Shown here one piece after another: positions 35,761-44,947 of a stretch of 64,000 nucleotides of DNA; position 1 is the stretch's first letter; every line of letters begins with the position of its first letter. The notes beneath the pieces are model-generated. The model saw only the letters and a list, made by a program, of their open reading frames with translations. It searched no databases and was not told the DNA's origin. The stretch is from Pacificimonas flava (GTDB lineage Bacteria > Pseudomonadota > Alphaproteobacteria > Sphingomonadales > Sphingomonadaceae). The stretch is taken from assembly GCF_000342165.1 (NCBI RefSeq), contig NZ_AMRV01000002.1, forward strand, positions 372,001-436,000, written 5' to 3'. Position numbers and translations under genes: made by a program.

Positions 35761-36558
35761 TCAGACCTCGATTTCAGTGATGAGCGGGATATGGTCGGAC
35801 GGGCGGTCCCAGGAGCGGGCGTGTTCCAGCACCCGGTGCGCCGTCACACGACCCTCCAGCTCCGGCGAGACCCAGACATGGTCGAGGCGGCGGCCGCGGT
35901 CGGAGGCGGCCCAATCCTTCGCGCGGTAACTCCACCAGGTATAGAGCCGGTCCGGGGCGGGCACGAAGCGGCGGCCGATATCCACCCAGTCATTGCTGTC
36001 CTTCAGGCGCTGCATGGTTTCGCATTCGACGGGCGTGTGGCTGACCACGCCGAGGAGCTGCTTGTGGCTCCACACGTCGCATTCCAGCGGCGCGATGTTG
36101 AAATCGCCCATCATCACGGTGGGAATGTCCAGCGCCTCCGACCAGCGCGTCATGCGCTCGTAGAAATCGAGCTTCTGCCCGAACTTCGCGTTCACCTCCC
36201 GATCGGGGACGTCGCCGCCCGCCGGAATGTAGACGTTTTCCAGCAGCACGCCGTTCGGCAGCCGGACGCCGATATGCCGCGCCTCTCCATTGTCCTGCCA
36301 GTCGTAGCGGCGCTCCTCCGTGATCGGCACCTTCGACAGAATGGCGACGCCGTGGTGCATGGGCTGGCCGTGGAGAATGCGGTATTTGTAGCCGAGTTTC
36401 TCGAAATCCTCATGCGGGAACTGGCTGTCGCGGACCTTCGTCTCCTGCAGGCAGATGATGTCCGGCGCCTCCTCCGCGATCAGCCGGCCGACGATGGGCA
36501 GGCGGATGCGGACGGAGTTGATGTTCCAGCTGGCGATCTTCAGGGTCGAGGCTTGCAT
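35761..36558 (-). CDS. xthA: exodeoxyribonuclease III
   Basis: An AP endonuclease and 3' exonuclease in base-excision repair, 265 residues. It has LKIASWNINSVRIRL at the N-terminus, ICLQETKV with the metal-binding glutamate, VYIPAGGD, MMGDFNIAP, LDHVWVSP and the C-terminal SDHIPLI catalytic histidine. The ATG at 36558 gives the family N-terminus; earlier residues are arginine-rich noise. It lies downstream of lolA and three bases before ribA. Confidence 0.95.
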   Translation of the reverse strand: MQASTLKIASWNINSVRIRLPIVGRLIAEEAPDIICLQETKVRDSQFPHEDFEKLGYKYRILHGQPMHHGVAILSKVPITEERRYDWQDNGEARHIGVRLPNGVLLENVYIPAGGDVPDREVNAKFGQKLDFYERMTRWSEALDIPTVMMGDFNIAPLECDVWSHKQLLGVVSHTPVECETMQRLKDSNDWVDIGRRFVPAPDRLYTWWSYRAKDWAASDRGRRLDHVWVSPELEGRVTAHRVLEHARSWDRPSDHIPLITEIEV

Positions 36559-36666
36559 GGCGCGGCAGGTAGCAGGCCGCCGCCGCCGCCGCAAAGCCTT
36601 CGCTTTCGTCAGGGGGCGGCAAGCCGCCGCCGGCCGGGGGCGGACGGCGCGACTCCGGCAGCCCGC

Positions 36667-37281
36667 CTAGCGCCGGTTGGTGCGGCGCGGATCGTTGTAG
36701 CGGAAGGCGTTCCTGGGCAGGTCGACGTCGAACTTCACGTTCGACAGCTGCACCTTCGTCGTCTGGCCCTGGCCGTCGACCACGTTCCAGCCCTGCAGCA
36801 GCAAGTCGGCGGGGGCGGCGGCGTCGCGCGCGAAATAGATGGTGATGATGCCGTATTCCGGGTGCTTCTTGTCTCGCGCCTCGATCACCAGCGCATCGGC
36901 GGTGTCGCTTTTCACCTGCGCGAACTTGGCGAGCTGCGCGTTCGGATCCAGAAGCACGCTGAGCGGCGTTTCCGCAATCGGGTAGCGCTGCACCTGGTTC
37001 ACCTCGTAATCGACGACGTCGAGGCTCTTGCCGTTCGCCACGACGAGGAGCGGCACGCCCTTCTGATACTGGAAGCGGATCTTGCCGGGGCGTTCCAGAT
37101 AAACCTTTCCCGTGGTGGTCGCGCCGTTCGCCGCGATCTGCGTGAAGTTCGCCGTCATCGTATCCGTCGCCTGCAGATGCGCGGTCAGCTCCGCCAGCGT
37201 GGCGGCGGCCGGCACGGCAGCGGACATTGTGAGGACCGCCGCGAGACCGGCGAGAATCGTCTTGGGAAGAAATCTGGTCAT
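36667..37281 (-). CDS. lolA: outer-membrane lipoprotein carrier protein LolA family
   Basis: A periplasmic carrier moving lipoproteins to the outer membrane, 204 residues. The signal peptide (FLPKTILAGLAAVLTMSAAVPAAA) is followed by LQATDTMTANFTQIAANGATTTGKVYLERPGKIRFQYQKG, a clear LolA signature, and by KVQLSNVKFDVDLPRNAFRY at the end. The ATG at 37281 starts the signal peptide; the longer frame is unsupported. In related genomes lolA usually sits between ftsK and xthA; here an adhesin and a cyclophilin gene separate it from ftsK. Confidence 0.9.
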   Translation of the reverse strand: MTRFLPKTILAGLAAVLTMSAAVPAAATLAELTAHLQATDTMTANFTQIAANGATTTGKVYLERPGKIRFQYQKGVPLLVVANGKSLDVVDYEVNQVQRYPIAETPLSVLLDPNAQLAKFAQVKSDTADALVIEARDKKHPEYGIITIYFARDAAAPADLLLQGWNVVDGQGQTTKVQLSNVKFDVDLPRNAFRYNDPRRTNRR

Positions 37282-37434
37282 GCTGTCCGTTCTAGCCGGC
37301 AAAGGTTGAACGCGGGTTGAACCCCGCGGGGGGATGGCCGGTTCACTTTCTTCGCGCGCGAACGCGTGGGAGTCCGTGGCAGTTGCATCGGAAAGGGTCC
37401 GGAACGGCATTTGTCACAAAATGAAATAATGCGT

Positions 37435-37461
37435 CCAGATCAATGACATCGGCGTATCTGG
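37435..37461. promoter_or_regulatory. inverted repeat upstream of the adhesin
   Basis: CCAGAT (37435-37440) and ATCTGG (37456-37461) form an inverted repeat with a 15-base spacer in the 396-base gap between the divergent lolA and adhesin genes. It may be an operator or a leader hairpin. No confident promoter was found in this gap. Confidence 0.35.
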
Positions 37462-37513
37462 TTCTGTGCGGCCGGCGGAGGAACCGGGCGCACGAACTGA
37501 GGGAGAGACGTTC

Positions 37514-37681
37514 ATGCCAGTGACGGTCATGCCGCCCGATCATCAGGCGACAGCACCGTTACGCGCAGCGGACGATATTTCCCTCACCCATCGTGAGTGG
37601 AGCGCGTCCGCGATGATCCTTCGACCCTGTCATCGCGGCCGCTTCCCCTCACGAACTCACGAAAAGGGAGCACTGTCATGA
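37514..37681 (+). CDS. possible 55-residue upstream ORF coupled to the adhesin
   Basis: An ATG at 37514 with GGGAGAG placed 6 bases upstream opens a 55-codon frame that ends exactly in an ATGA overlap with the adhesin start at 37678. The peptide (MPVTVMPPDHQATAP..., basic at the end) is not recognised. It may be a translated leader that controls adhesin synthesis, or chance; the adhesin has its own AAAAGGGAG site inside this frame. Confidence 0.35.
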   Translation: MPVTVMPPDHQATAPLRAADDISLTHREWSASAMILRPCHRGRFPSRTHEKGALS

Positions 37682-40011
37682 CACCGATCACATTCAACCG
37701 TTCGACCCTGTGGCTGGCCGCGAGCGCCGGCGCGATGGCGATTTCGCTGAGCGCGCCCGCCCGCGCCGACGATACGCCGGAATGCAATGACGGCACCGGG
37801 ACGGCCGCGACCGAGTGCGGCACCGATTCGACGACGGGCGACGCCGCGGGCGCGATCGCCGTCGGCAGCGGCGCCAGCGCGACCGGAACCGACGCGGTCG
37901 CCATCGGCAGCGACGATGCCGGCGCCGCGCCCGCGACGGCGAGCGGCCCCTCCACCGTCGCGGTCGGCGGCGAATCGAGCGCGACCACACCCGGCGCGAC
38001 GGCGCTCGGCTGGCAGGCGGATGCCAGCGGCATGATGGGCACGGCCGTCGGCCACCAGACGACGGCATCCGGAGACCAGAGCTTCGCCGGCGGCGAGGAT
38101 GCGGTCGCGTCCGGCGACAACGCCATCGCCATCGGCAATCTGTCCTCTGCCACGGGCGGCGATTCGGTCGCCATCGGCGGCAATCGCGATTTCGTCGACG
38201 CGGACGGTGACGGCGTCGACGACAATGGCAACCAGGCCGCAACGGCGACCGGGCCGTCCACCACGACGGTCGGCGGCCAGTCGAACGCCAACGGCCCCGG
38301 AGCCAGCGCCTATGGCTGGCGCGCCAATGCCGACGGCGAGCGCGCGACCGCGCTGGGCCATCTGTCGAGCGCCAGCGCCTTCAATGCCACGGCGGTCGGC
38401 GAAGCGGCAGCAGCACAGGGATCCGGCGGCATCGCCATCGGCGGCAACACCGATGGCGGCAGCTTCGGCGCGCTGTCGACCGACGATGCGGGGATCGCCA
38501 TCGGCTCCGATTCCGAGGCCCGTCAGGTCGGCGCCATCGCGCTGGGCAGTGACGGCGACGCGGACGGCGACGGCGCGGTCGCGGATGGCGTGGATGCGAC
38601 GGCGCTCGGCACGGACGCCATGGCCACCGGCAATTCGACCACCGCTGTCGGCGGCGAATCGAATGCGGCCGGCCCTGGCGCCACCGCAGTCGGCTGGCAG
38701 TCCGATGCGAGCGCCGAGCGCGCCACTGCACTCGGCCATTTGTCGAGCGCCAGCGCCTTCAACGCCACGGCGGTCGGTGAGGCGGCAGCCGCGCAGGGCG
38801 TCGGCGGCATCGCCATCGGCGGCAACACCGACGGCGGCGATTTCGGTGCGCTGGCGACCGACGATGCCGGCATCGCGCTGGGGTCGGATGCGGAGGCCCG
38901 CGGCGTCGGCGCCATCGCGCTGGGCAGCGACGGCAACGGCACCGGCGACGGTGCAGTCGCACAGGGTGCGGACGCCATGGCCATCGGCGCAAACTCGGCG
39001 GCCACCGGCGATTCGACCACCTCCGTCGGCGGCGAATCGGTCGCCACGGGTCCGGGCGCGACCTCCTTCGGCTGGCGCGCGGAAGCGGTGTCGGAGCGCT
39101 CGACGGCGCTTGGCCACCTGTCCTCCGCCACCGGACTTGCCGCAACGGCGGTCGGTGAAGCGGCCATCGCCAACGGCGTCGATGCGGTCGCCATCGGCGG
39201 CGGCGTCGACGGCAGCGGCGGTGCGCAGGCCATCGGCAATTCGACGGTCGCGGTCGGCGGCGAATCGGTCGCCAACACGGCCGGCTCCACGGCGCTCGGC
39301 TGGCAGGCGCAGGCCACCGGCGCGATGGCAACGGCGGTCGGACACCAGACAACGGCGTCCGGCGACCAGAGCTTCGCCGCGGCGGAAGATGCCGTGGCGA
39401 GCGGCGCGCAGGCCATCGCCGTCGGCTTCGGCGCACAGGCGACGGGTGACGATTCCATCGCCATGGGCGAGGGTGCCGTCGCATCCGGCACCAACAGCGT
39501 CGCCATCGGCGCGGGCTCTCAGGCCACCGAGGAAAACCAGGTCGTCATCGGCAATCTGGCAGCCAGCGGTGCAACCCAGACCGGTCCGATCAACGTGGTG
39601 ACGGCCGACATGAACGGCACGCTGGGCATGTCCACGGCCGGCGTTCCTGGCGGCCTTGCCAGTTTCAACGACCTGCAGGCCGCCAATCAGGCGATCGCCA
39701 CCAACAGCGGTGCGATTGCCACGCTGCAGGGCCAGACCTCGCAGCTTTTCGACCTGAGCGAGCGGAACCGCAGGGACATCGACCGCGCTAATGAGGGTGT
39801 GGCCATGGCACTGGCGATGGAAAGCCCGAACATTCCGGCCGGCGCGCGGTTCGCGCTGTCGGGCGGGATCGGCTATTATAACGAACGGGCCGCCGTCTCG
39901 TCCGCGATCTCTGCAGCCGTGGGTGAGATGTCATCCATCTCCGCAGGCGTCGGCGTCGGGTTCGAAACCGGCGAAGTCGGTGCCCGCGGCGGTTTCCAGA
40001 TCGCCTGGTAA
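37678..40011 (+). CDS. trimeric autotransporter adhesin (YadA-like)
   Basis: A surface adhesin of 777 residues (type Vc secretion). A signal peptide (about 1-30, ending APARA) is followed by a very long head made of YadA head repeats (motif AxAxGxxAxAxGxxSxAxG; for example GAIAVGSGASATGTDAVAIG). The last about 110 residues form a YadA anchor (SERNRRDIDRANEGVAMALAM...GGFQIAW) ending in the aromatic residue expected of outer-membrane proteins. A long coiled-coil stalk is not evident; the head seems joined to the anchor by a short helix. DADGDGVDDNG is a likely calcium-binding loop. AAAAGGGAG precedes the ATG. Confidence 0.9.
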   Translation: MTPITFNRSTLWLAASAGAMAISLSAPARADDTPECNDGTGTAATECGTDSTTGDAAGAIAVGSGASATGTDAVAIGSDDAGAAPATASGPSTVAVGGESSATTPGATALGWQADASGMMGTAVGHQTTASGDQSFAGGEDAVASGDNAIAIGNLSSATGGDSVAIGGNRDFVDADGDGVDDNGNQAATATGPSTTTVGGQSNANGPGASAYGWRANADGERATALGHLSSASAFNATAVGEAAAAQGSGGIAIGGNTDGGSFGALSTDDAGIAIGSDSEARQVGAIALGSDGDADGDGAVADGVDATALGTDAMATGNSTTAVGGESNAAGPGATAVGWQSDASAERATALGHLSSASAFNATAVGEAAAAQGVGGIAIGGNTDGGDFGALATDDAGIALGSDAEARGVGAIALGSDGNGTGDGAVAQGADAMAIGANSAATGDSTTSVGGESVATGPGATSFGWRAEAVSERSTALGHLSSATGLAATAVGEAAIANGVDAVAIGGGVDGSGGAQAIGNSTVAVGGESVANTAGSTALGWQAQATGAMATAVGHQTTASGDQSFAAAEDAVASGAQAIAVGFGAQATGDDSIAMGEGAVASGTNSVAIGAGSQATEENQVVIGNLAASGATQTGPINVVTADMNGTLGMSTAGVPGGLASFNDLQAANQAIATNSGAIATLQGQTSQLFDLSERNRRDIDRANEGVAMALAMESPNIPAGARFALSGGIGYYNERAAVSSAISAAVGEMSSISAGVGVGFETGEVGARGGFQIAW
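38245..39230 (+). repeat. 378-bp modules inside the adhesin gene
   Basis: Equivalent codons recur exactly 378 bases (126 codons) apart: 38245, 38623 and 39001, the third module being shorter and more diverged. A different module flanks them: its copies begin at 37951 and 39241 (each with GHQTTASGDQSFA). The resulting order is A-B-B-B'-A, pointing to past duplication of head modules. Confidence 0.85.
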
Positions 40012-40187
40012 GGCGCTGGCAGATGTTCGGGCCGTACAGGGCCCGGACGAACGAGCTCCCCCGCTAGGGAGGGAGGGGTGCTCCGGCCGAAAGGTTGGGG
40101 CGCCCCTTTCCGTTTGCGCCCCCTCCCCGGGCGCTGCCCTCTTGAGGGGATTCGCAAGGCGAGCGGCTTCGCGCTAATGTGTGCGGC

Positions 40188-40856
40188 ATGACGAAATGCC
40201 TTCTGATCGCCGCCACGGCCGCCCTGGCCCTCTCCGTCCCTCCCGCCGCCGCGCAGACGCAGGCCGCACCGCGCGCCGCAGCGGAGCAGGCCGCCCCCGC
40301 CAGTCCGTTCCGGCCGCTGCCGGAAGAACAGGCCTTCGAGACCGAGATGGTGCGGATCGACACCGAAGCCGGGCCGATCATCCTGGAAATCGAAACGGAA
40401 CGCGCGCCCGTCACGGCCGCCAATTTCCTGCGCTATGTGGAGGAGGGGCGGCTGGAAAACGCCGCCTTTTACCGTGCCAGCCAGAAGATCGGTGCCGGTA
40501 AGGGCTTCGTGCAGTTCGGGCTGCGCCAGCACCCCGATCACGTGTTCCCGCCCATCGCGCATGAACCGACCACGGACACCGGGCTGACGCATGCCGACGG
40601 CACGATCTCCATGGTGCGCGGGGAGCCGGGGACGGCGGACGCGGATTTCCTGATCATGGTCAGCGACCAGCCGCAATGGGACGCGAAGGGGGACAGTCCC
40701 GGCTACGCCGCCTTTGGCCGGGTGGTGCAGGGCATGGAGACCGTGAAGAGCATCCTTGCCGCGCCCACCGACCCGAACAAGGGCGACGGCGTGCTGCGGG
40801 GCGAGTTGCTGGCGGAGGAGATCCCGGTGACGGGGGCCTCGGTGGTGGAGGAGTAG
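40188..40856 (+). CDS. peptidylprolyl isomerase, cyclophilin type, exported
   Basis: A periplasmic proline isomerase of 222 residues. The signal peptide ends near AAAQ (residue 22), and the cyclophilin domain shows VRIDTEAGPIILEIETERAPVTAANFLRYVEEG, AAFYRASQKIG, GTISMVRGEPGTADADFLIMV and YAAFGRVVQGMETV. The ATG at 40188 gives the signal peptide directly. It follows the adhesin gene after 176 bases on the same strand and could help envelope protein folding. It is convergent with ftsK. Confidence 0.9.
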   Translation: MTKCLLIAATAALALSVPPAAAQTQAAPRAAAEQAAPASPFRPLPEEQAFETEMVRIDTEAGPIILEIETERAPVTAANFLRYVEEGRLENAAFYRASQKIGAGKGFVQFGLRQHPDHVFPPIAHEPTTDTGLTHADGTISMVRGEPGTADADFLIMVSDQPQWDAKGDSPGYAAFGRVVQGMETVKSILAAPTDPNKGDGVLRGELLAEEIPVTGASVVEE

Positions 40857-40863
40857 GGGCTGC

Positions 40864-40978
40864 CGCCGACCCTCCCCTAACCCCTCCCTTGCCAGGGAGG
40901 GGAACGCGCCGGTCCGGCACGGGTAAGACGGACGTTCTTCTCCCCTCCCTGGACAGGGAGGGGTCGGGGGAGGGTCGA
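40864..40978. repeat. long GC-rich inverted repeat between convergent genes
   Basis: An imperfect palindrome of about 115 bases: GACCCTCCCCTAACCCCTCC with AGGGAGGGG near the left, and CCCCTCCCT with AGGGAGGGG and GGGGGAGGGTC at the right. A related shorter segment lies at 40056-40075. It sits between the cyclophilin and ftsK stops, a place suited to a bidirectional transcript end. No transposase is linked to it. Confidence 0.7.
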
Positions 40979-41008
40979 TGCGGCGGCCGCCCCTACAGCC
41001 GATCCCCG

Positions 41009-43336
41009 CTAGAGCCGCCCGCCGCTCTGATCGATCAGCACCTCACGCCGGCCGACATGGTCGGCCTGCGAGATCAGGCCCTGCTCCTCCATCTTGTCGA
41101 TCAGGCGCGCGGCGTTGTTGTAGCCGATCCTGAGATGGCGCTGGACGTGGCTGGTGGACGCCTTCTGAGAGGAGGCGACGACCTCCACGGCGCGGCGGAA
41201 CAGGTCGGCCTCCGGATCGTCCTCGCCGCCCATGGGCAGGCCGAACTGGTCGAGCTCGGCCTCCGGCTCCTCGGTGACCGCCTCGACATAGTCGGGCGTG
41301 CCCTGCCCGCGCCAGTGATCGGCGACGCGCTCCACCTCCTCGTCGCTGACGAAGGGGCCGTGCACGCGGGTCAGCGCCTTGCCGCCGGGCATGTAGAGCA
41401 TGTCGCCCTTGCCGAGGAGCTGTTCGGCGCCCTGCTCGCCCAGAATGGTGCGGCTGTCGATCTTCGAGGTGACGGAAAAGCTGATGCGGGTCGGCAGGTT
41501 CGCCTTGATGACGCCGGTGATGACGTCGACGGAGGGACGCTGCGTCGCCATGATCAGGTGGATGCCGGCCGCACGCGCCTTCTGCGCCAGCCGCTGGATC
41601 AGGAACTCCACCTCCTTGCCGGCGGTCATCATCAGGTCGGCCAGCTCGTCGACGACGACGACCATCAGCGGCAAGGGTTCGTATTCCAGCGTTTCCGTTT
41701 CATAGACGGGCTGGCCGCTGTCGGGATCGTAGCCGGTGTGGACGCGCCGTTCGAACGGCTTTCCGCCCGCCTTCGCCTCCCCCACCTTCTGGTTGAAGGC
41801 GGCGAGCGAGCGGACGTTGACCGCCGCCATCATGCGATAGCGTTCCTCCATCTGCTCGACGGTCCATTTGAGCGCGCGGACCGCCTTGGACGGCTCCGTC
41901 ACGACCGGCGACAACAGGTGCGGGATGCCGTCATAGACGCTGAGTTCCAGCATCTTCGGATCGATCATGATCATGCGGCACTTGTCGGGCGGCAGCCGGT
42001 AGAGCAGCGACAGGATCATCGCATTGAGGCCGACCGACTTGCCCGAGCCCGTCGTGCCGGCGATCAGGAGGTGCGGCATCGGCGACAGGTCAACGACGAT
42101 GGGCGCGCCGGCGATGTCCTTGCCCAGGACGAGGGGGAGCGCACCCTTGGCACTCTCGAAACTCTGGTCCTCCAGCAGTTCGGACAGGACCACCATTTCC
42201 CGGTTCTTGTTGGGCAGTTCGATGCCGATGACGTTGCGGCCCGGCACGACGGCGACGCGGGCGGAGACGGCGGACATGGAGCGGGCGATGTCGTCGGCCA
42301 GGCCGATGACGCGGCTGGACTTGATGCCGGGCGCGGGCTCCAGCTCGTACATGGTGACGACGGGACCGGGCCGCACCTCGACGATCTCGCCCTTCACGCC
42401 GAAATCCTCCAGCACGGATTCGAGGACGCGGGCATTCTGCTCCAGCGCGCCGGCGTCGATGCGCTCCTGCCCGCCGGCGGGCGGATCGGCGAGCAGCGAC
42501 AGGGCGGGCAGCGTGTACTGATCGCCAAGACGCAGGCCGCTCTGCCGCTCGCGCGCGGCGCGCGTGGAGGGCGCGCGGCGCGGCTCCGGCGCCTTCACCT
42601 GCATTTTCTTGCGCGGCGGCGCAGGCTCCTCCGGGGCGGCGTCATCGTCCATCTCCCCCTCGCCCTGCGGAGCAGCCCGGCGGCGGCGCGGCGGCGCGGG
42701 CGCGGCAAGCTCCGCCTCCTCGGCGCGGTGGCGGGCGAACAGGGCGGCAAGGGCGCCGCGCGGCAGGCCGAAGCCGAAGACGATCAGCGCGACGGCGAGG
42801 AGCAGCGCCGCCGTCATGCCGGCATAGCGCAGCGCGCTTTCCGGCGCGGTCGGCGCCAGCGGCAGCACCGCCTCCATCGCGGCGGCGCCGAGGCCGCCGA
42901 ACAGACCGCCCGGCCCGGCGGGAAGCGGACCGGCGGTCAGCATGCCGAAGCCGATGGCGGCCAGGACGGCACCCACAAGGGTCGCCAGCACGCGCAGGCC
43001 CAGACGGGGGCGCGGCGTCATGCGCGCCAGCCGCCAGCCGGTCAGCCCGGCGAGCGGCAGGAAAAACGCCGCGCCCATGCCGAACAATTGCAACATCAGG
43101 TCGGCAAAGCTGGCGCCCGGTCCGCCCAGCCAATTGCTTGGCGCCGTGGAGGTCGCGCGATTGAGCGACGGATCGGAGGGGTCGTAGCTGACAAGGGCCA
43201 GCGCGGCCGCCAGAGTCGCAAGAAGAAGCGCGACGCCGAGCGTCCGCCATGCCGCATGCGCGGCCGCCTCCTTCACGGCCGCGGGAACGAATCCCTGCGT
43301 CCGGCCCCGCCGCTTCGCTGCCTGCACCTGTGCCAT
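41009..43336 (-). CDS. ftsK: DNA translocase FtsK
   Basis: A septum-bound motor that pumps chromosome termini during division, 775 residues. Four hydrophobic segments occupy about residues 30-205, then a fairly short alanine/proline/arginine linker (to about 290). The motor domain has Walker [15 protein letters not shown], Walker [15 protein letters not shown] and [12 protein letters not shown], followed by the C-terminal gamma winged helix ([39 protein letters not shown]) that reads KOPS sites. The ATG at 43336 ([12 protein letters not shown]) is chosen. A terminator-like hairpin lies 75 bases upstream in the leader. Confidence 0.95.
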   Translation of the reverse strand: MAQVQAAKRRGRTQGFVPAAVKEAAAHAAWRTLGVALLLATLAAALALVSYDPSDPSLNRATSTAPSNWLGGPGASFADLMLQLFGMGAAFFLPLAGLTGWRLARMTPRPRLGLRVLATLVGAVLAAIGFGMLTAGPLPAGPGGLFGGLGAAAMEAVLPLAPTAPESALRYAGMTAALLLAVALIVFGFGLPRGALAALFARHRAEEAELAAPAPPRRRRAAPQGEGEMDDDAAPEEPAPPRKKMQVKAPEPRRAPSTRAARERQSGLRLGDQYTLPALSLLADPPAGGQERIDAGALEQNARVLESVLEDFGVKGEIVEVRPGPVVTMYELEPAPGIKSSRVIGLADDIARSMSAVSARVAVVPGRNVIGIELPNKNREMVVLSELLEDQSFESAKGALPLVLGKDIAGAPIVVDLSPMPHLLIAGTTGSGKSVGLNAMILSLLYRLPPDKCRMIMIDPKMLELSVYDGIPHLLSPVVTEPSKAVRALKWTVEQMEERYRMMAAVNVRSLAAFNQKVGEAKAGGKPFERRVHTGYDPDSGQPVYETETLEYEPLPLMVVVVDELADLMMTAGKEVEFLIQRLAQKARAAGIHLIMATQRPSVDVITGVIKANLPTRISFSVTSKIDSRTILGEQGAEQLLGKGDMLYMPGGKALTRVHGPFVSDEEVERVADHWRGQGTPDYVEAVTEEPEAELDQFGLPMGGEDDPEADLFRRAVEVVASSQKASTSHVQRHLRIGYNNAARLIDKMEEQGLISQADHVGRREVLIDQSGGRL

Positions 43337-43410
43337 AGCCGCCCCTATGGAAGGAAACGGGGCCACAGGACAAGAACGAAAGGAGCCCGGGCACCCGCGC
43401 GTCGGGGATG

Positions 43411-43446
43411 AAAAAACGGCCGGGCGCCCGAGAGCGCGCCGGCCGG
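43411..43446 (-). terminator. terminator-like hairpin upstream of ftsK
   Basis: On the minus strand a GC-rich stem (about 9 bp with one bulge, 43418-43427 with 43436-43445) is followed by six T (43416-43411). This is a good intrinsic terminator in the ftsK direction, yet no minus-strand gene precedes it. It may attenuate ftsK or end a small RNA. The rest of the 381-base gap (43337-43717) contains no recognised gene. Confidence 0.6.
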
Positions 43447-43591
43447 TGAAAGTTGGTTGGACATCATGGGAGGAATGTCCGAGCGAGCAAGGTAGCGGGA
43501 GCACGCCCCGCGGCCTCGCCCAGCGCGTTACAAGCTTTGTGCCATTTGGAAGTCCGTTCGTCGCCGACGGGAGGATCAGCAAATGGCAGTC

Positions 43592-43619
43592 TTGGCCTGA
43601 GAAAAATAATGCCTATAAT
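43592..43619 (+). promoter_or_regulatory. sigma-70-like promoter for the UbiH-type gene
   Basis: TTGGCC (43592-43597) and a perfect TATAAT (43614-43619) are separated by 16 bases in a local AT-rich stretch about 100 bases before the ubiH start. Confidence 0.55.
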
Positions 43620-43717
43620 TTTGGCAACGACTCCTCGCAGCCTGCTTTTTGGGCATATTCTGGGATGCGGCAAGGTGCGACTTTCTTCCGGCCGGCTTGC
43701 AGCCTATGCCGTCTGGC

Positions 43718-44947
43718 ATGGACGAAACCCCTGATGTGATCCTGATCGGCGGCGGGCTCGTCGGCATGACGACCGCGCTCGCCCTTGCGGCCTTCGGCGT
43801 ACGCAGCGCCGTCGTGGACACGGCCGATCTGGAGACGACCGTCGCCAGCGGCTTCGACGGCCGTGCCACCGCAATCGCCAGCGCATCCTGGCGCATGTTC
43901 GAGGCGCTGGGACTCGCCGAACGGCTGGAGGGTCTCGACTGCCCCATTGATGAAATCCGCGTCAGCGAAGGGCTGGGCCGGCATTCGCTGCATTTCGACG
44001 GCCGGACGGGCACGGGCGGCGGGGTGGCCGGAGAACCGCTGGGCCATATGCTGGAGAACCGGCATATCCGCCGCGCGCTGATCGACGCCGGCCGGGAGGA
44101 GCCGCTGATCGATCTCTACGCACCGGACCGGACCACGGATATCGAGCGCAGCGCGCACGGTGTGACGGTGCGTCTGGACTCGGGCCAGGTGCTGAAGGCG
44201 CCGCTGCTGGTGGCGGCGGACGGGCGCCGGTCCCGCATTCGCGAGGAGGCCGGCATTCGCGCGGCGCGCTGGCAATACCGCCAGACCGCGATCGTCGGCA
44301 TGATCGAGCATGAGCGGCCGCACGAGAATGTGGCGTTCGAAATCTTCTACCCCGCCGGCCCGTTCGCCATCCTGCCGATGCTGCCCGGAACGCGCTCCGC
44401 CATCGTCTGGACCGTTCCGGCGAAGGAGGCGGACGCTTGGCTGGGCCTGCCGGAACGCGCGCTGATGGCGGAGATCGACAAGCGCATCGGCGGCTTTCTG
44501 GGAATGACGCGCATGGCCGCGCCGCCGGCATCCTACCCGCTCGGCTTTCATCATGCGGAGCGGTACACGGACATGCGGCTGGCTCTGGTCGGCGATGCCG
44601 CGCACGGCATTCACCCGATCGCCGGGCAGGGCCTCAACATGGGCCTGCGCGATGCCGCGGCGCTGGCCGAGGTGGTCGGCGACGGCGTCAGGCTGGGCCT
44701 CGACATCGGCGAGACGGAAGTGCTGGCGCGCTATCAGCGCTGGCGCGGCTTCGACAATATGGCGGTGTCGGTATCGACCGACGTGCTGAACCGCCTGTTC
44801 GGCCTGCCCGGCGAGACGATGAAGCATGTTCGCGGCCTCGGCCTCTCCATGGTCGGCAGGGTGCCGCCGCTGAAGAATTTCTTCATGGCCGAAGCGCGCG
44901 GCGCCAGCGGCGACCTGCCCGGCCTGCTGCGGGGTGAGCGGCCGTAA
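43718..44947 (+). CDS. UbiH/UbiF/VisC-type FAD-dependent hydroxylase (ubiquinone biosynthesis)
   Basis: A flavin monooxygenase of 409 residues that hydroxylates the ubiquinone ring. It has the FAD motif DVILIGGGLVGMTTALAL, the FDGRATAIA segment of the UbiH family, RRSRIREEAGI, and the second FAD motif LVGDAAHGIHPIAGQGLNMGLRDA. The ATG at 43718 precedes the FAD motif by 6 residues; an ATG at 43706 is also possible. Which ring carbon is modified cannot be told from sequence alone. Its 3' end is the left edge of a tandem-repeated intergenic region. Confidence 0.9.
   Translation: MDETPDVILIGGGLVGMTTALALAAFGVRSAVVDTADLETTVASGFDGRATAIASASWRMFEALGLAERLEGLDCPIDEIRVSEGLGRHSLHFDGRTGTGGGVAGEPLGHMLENRHIRRALIDAGREEPLIDLYAPDRTTDIERSAHGVTVRLDSGQVLKAPLLVAADGRRSRIREEAGIRAARWQYRQTAIVGMIEHERPHENVAFEIFYPAGPFAILPMLPGTRSAIVWTVPAKEADAWLGLPERALMAEIDKRIGGFLGMTRMAAPPASYPLGFHHAERYTDMRLALVGDAAHGIHPIAGQGLNMGLRDAAALAEVVGDGVRLGLDIGETEVLARYQRWRGFDNMAVSVSTDVLNRLFGLPGETMKHVRGLGLSMVGRVPPLKNFFMAEARGASGDLPGLLRGERP

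Noticed and set aside
40676-43411. A 911-codon open frame on the plus strand antisense to ftsK
   Set aside because: It mirrors the codon-position GC bias of ftsK, has arginine/glutamine-rich composition without motifs, and ftsK is unambiguous on the other strand.
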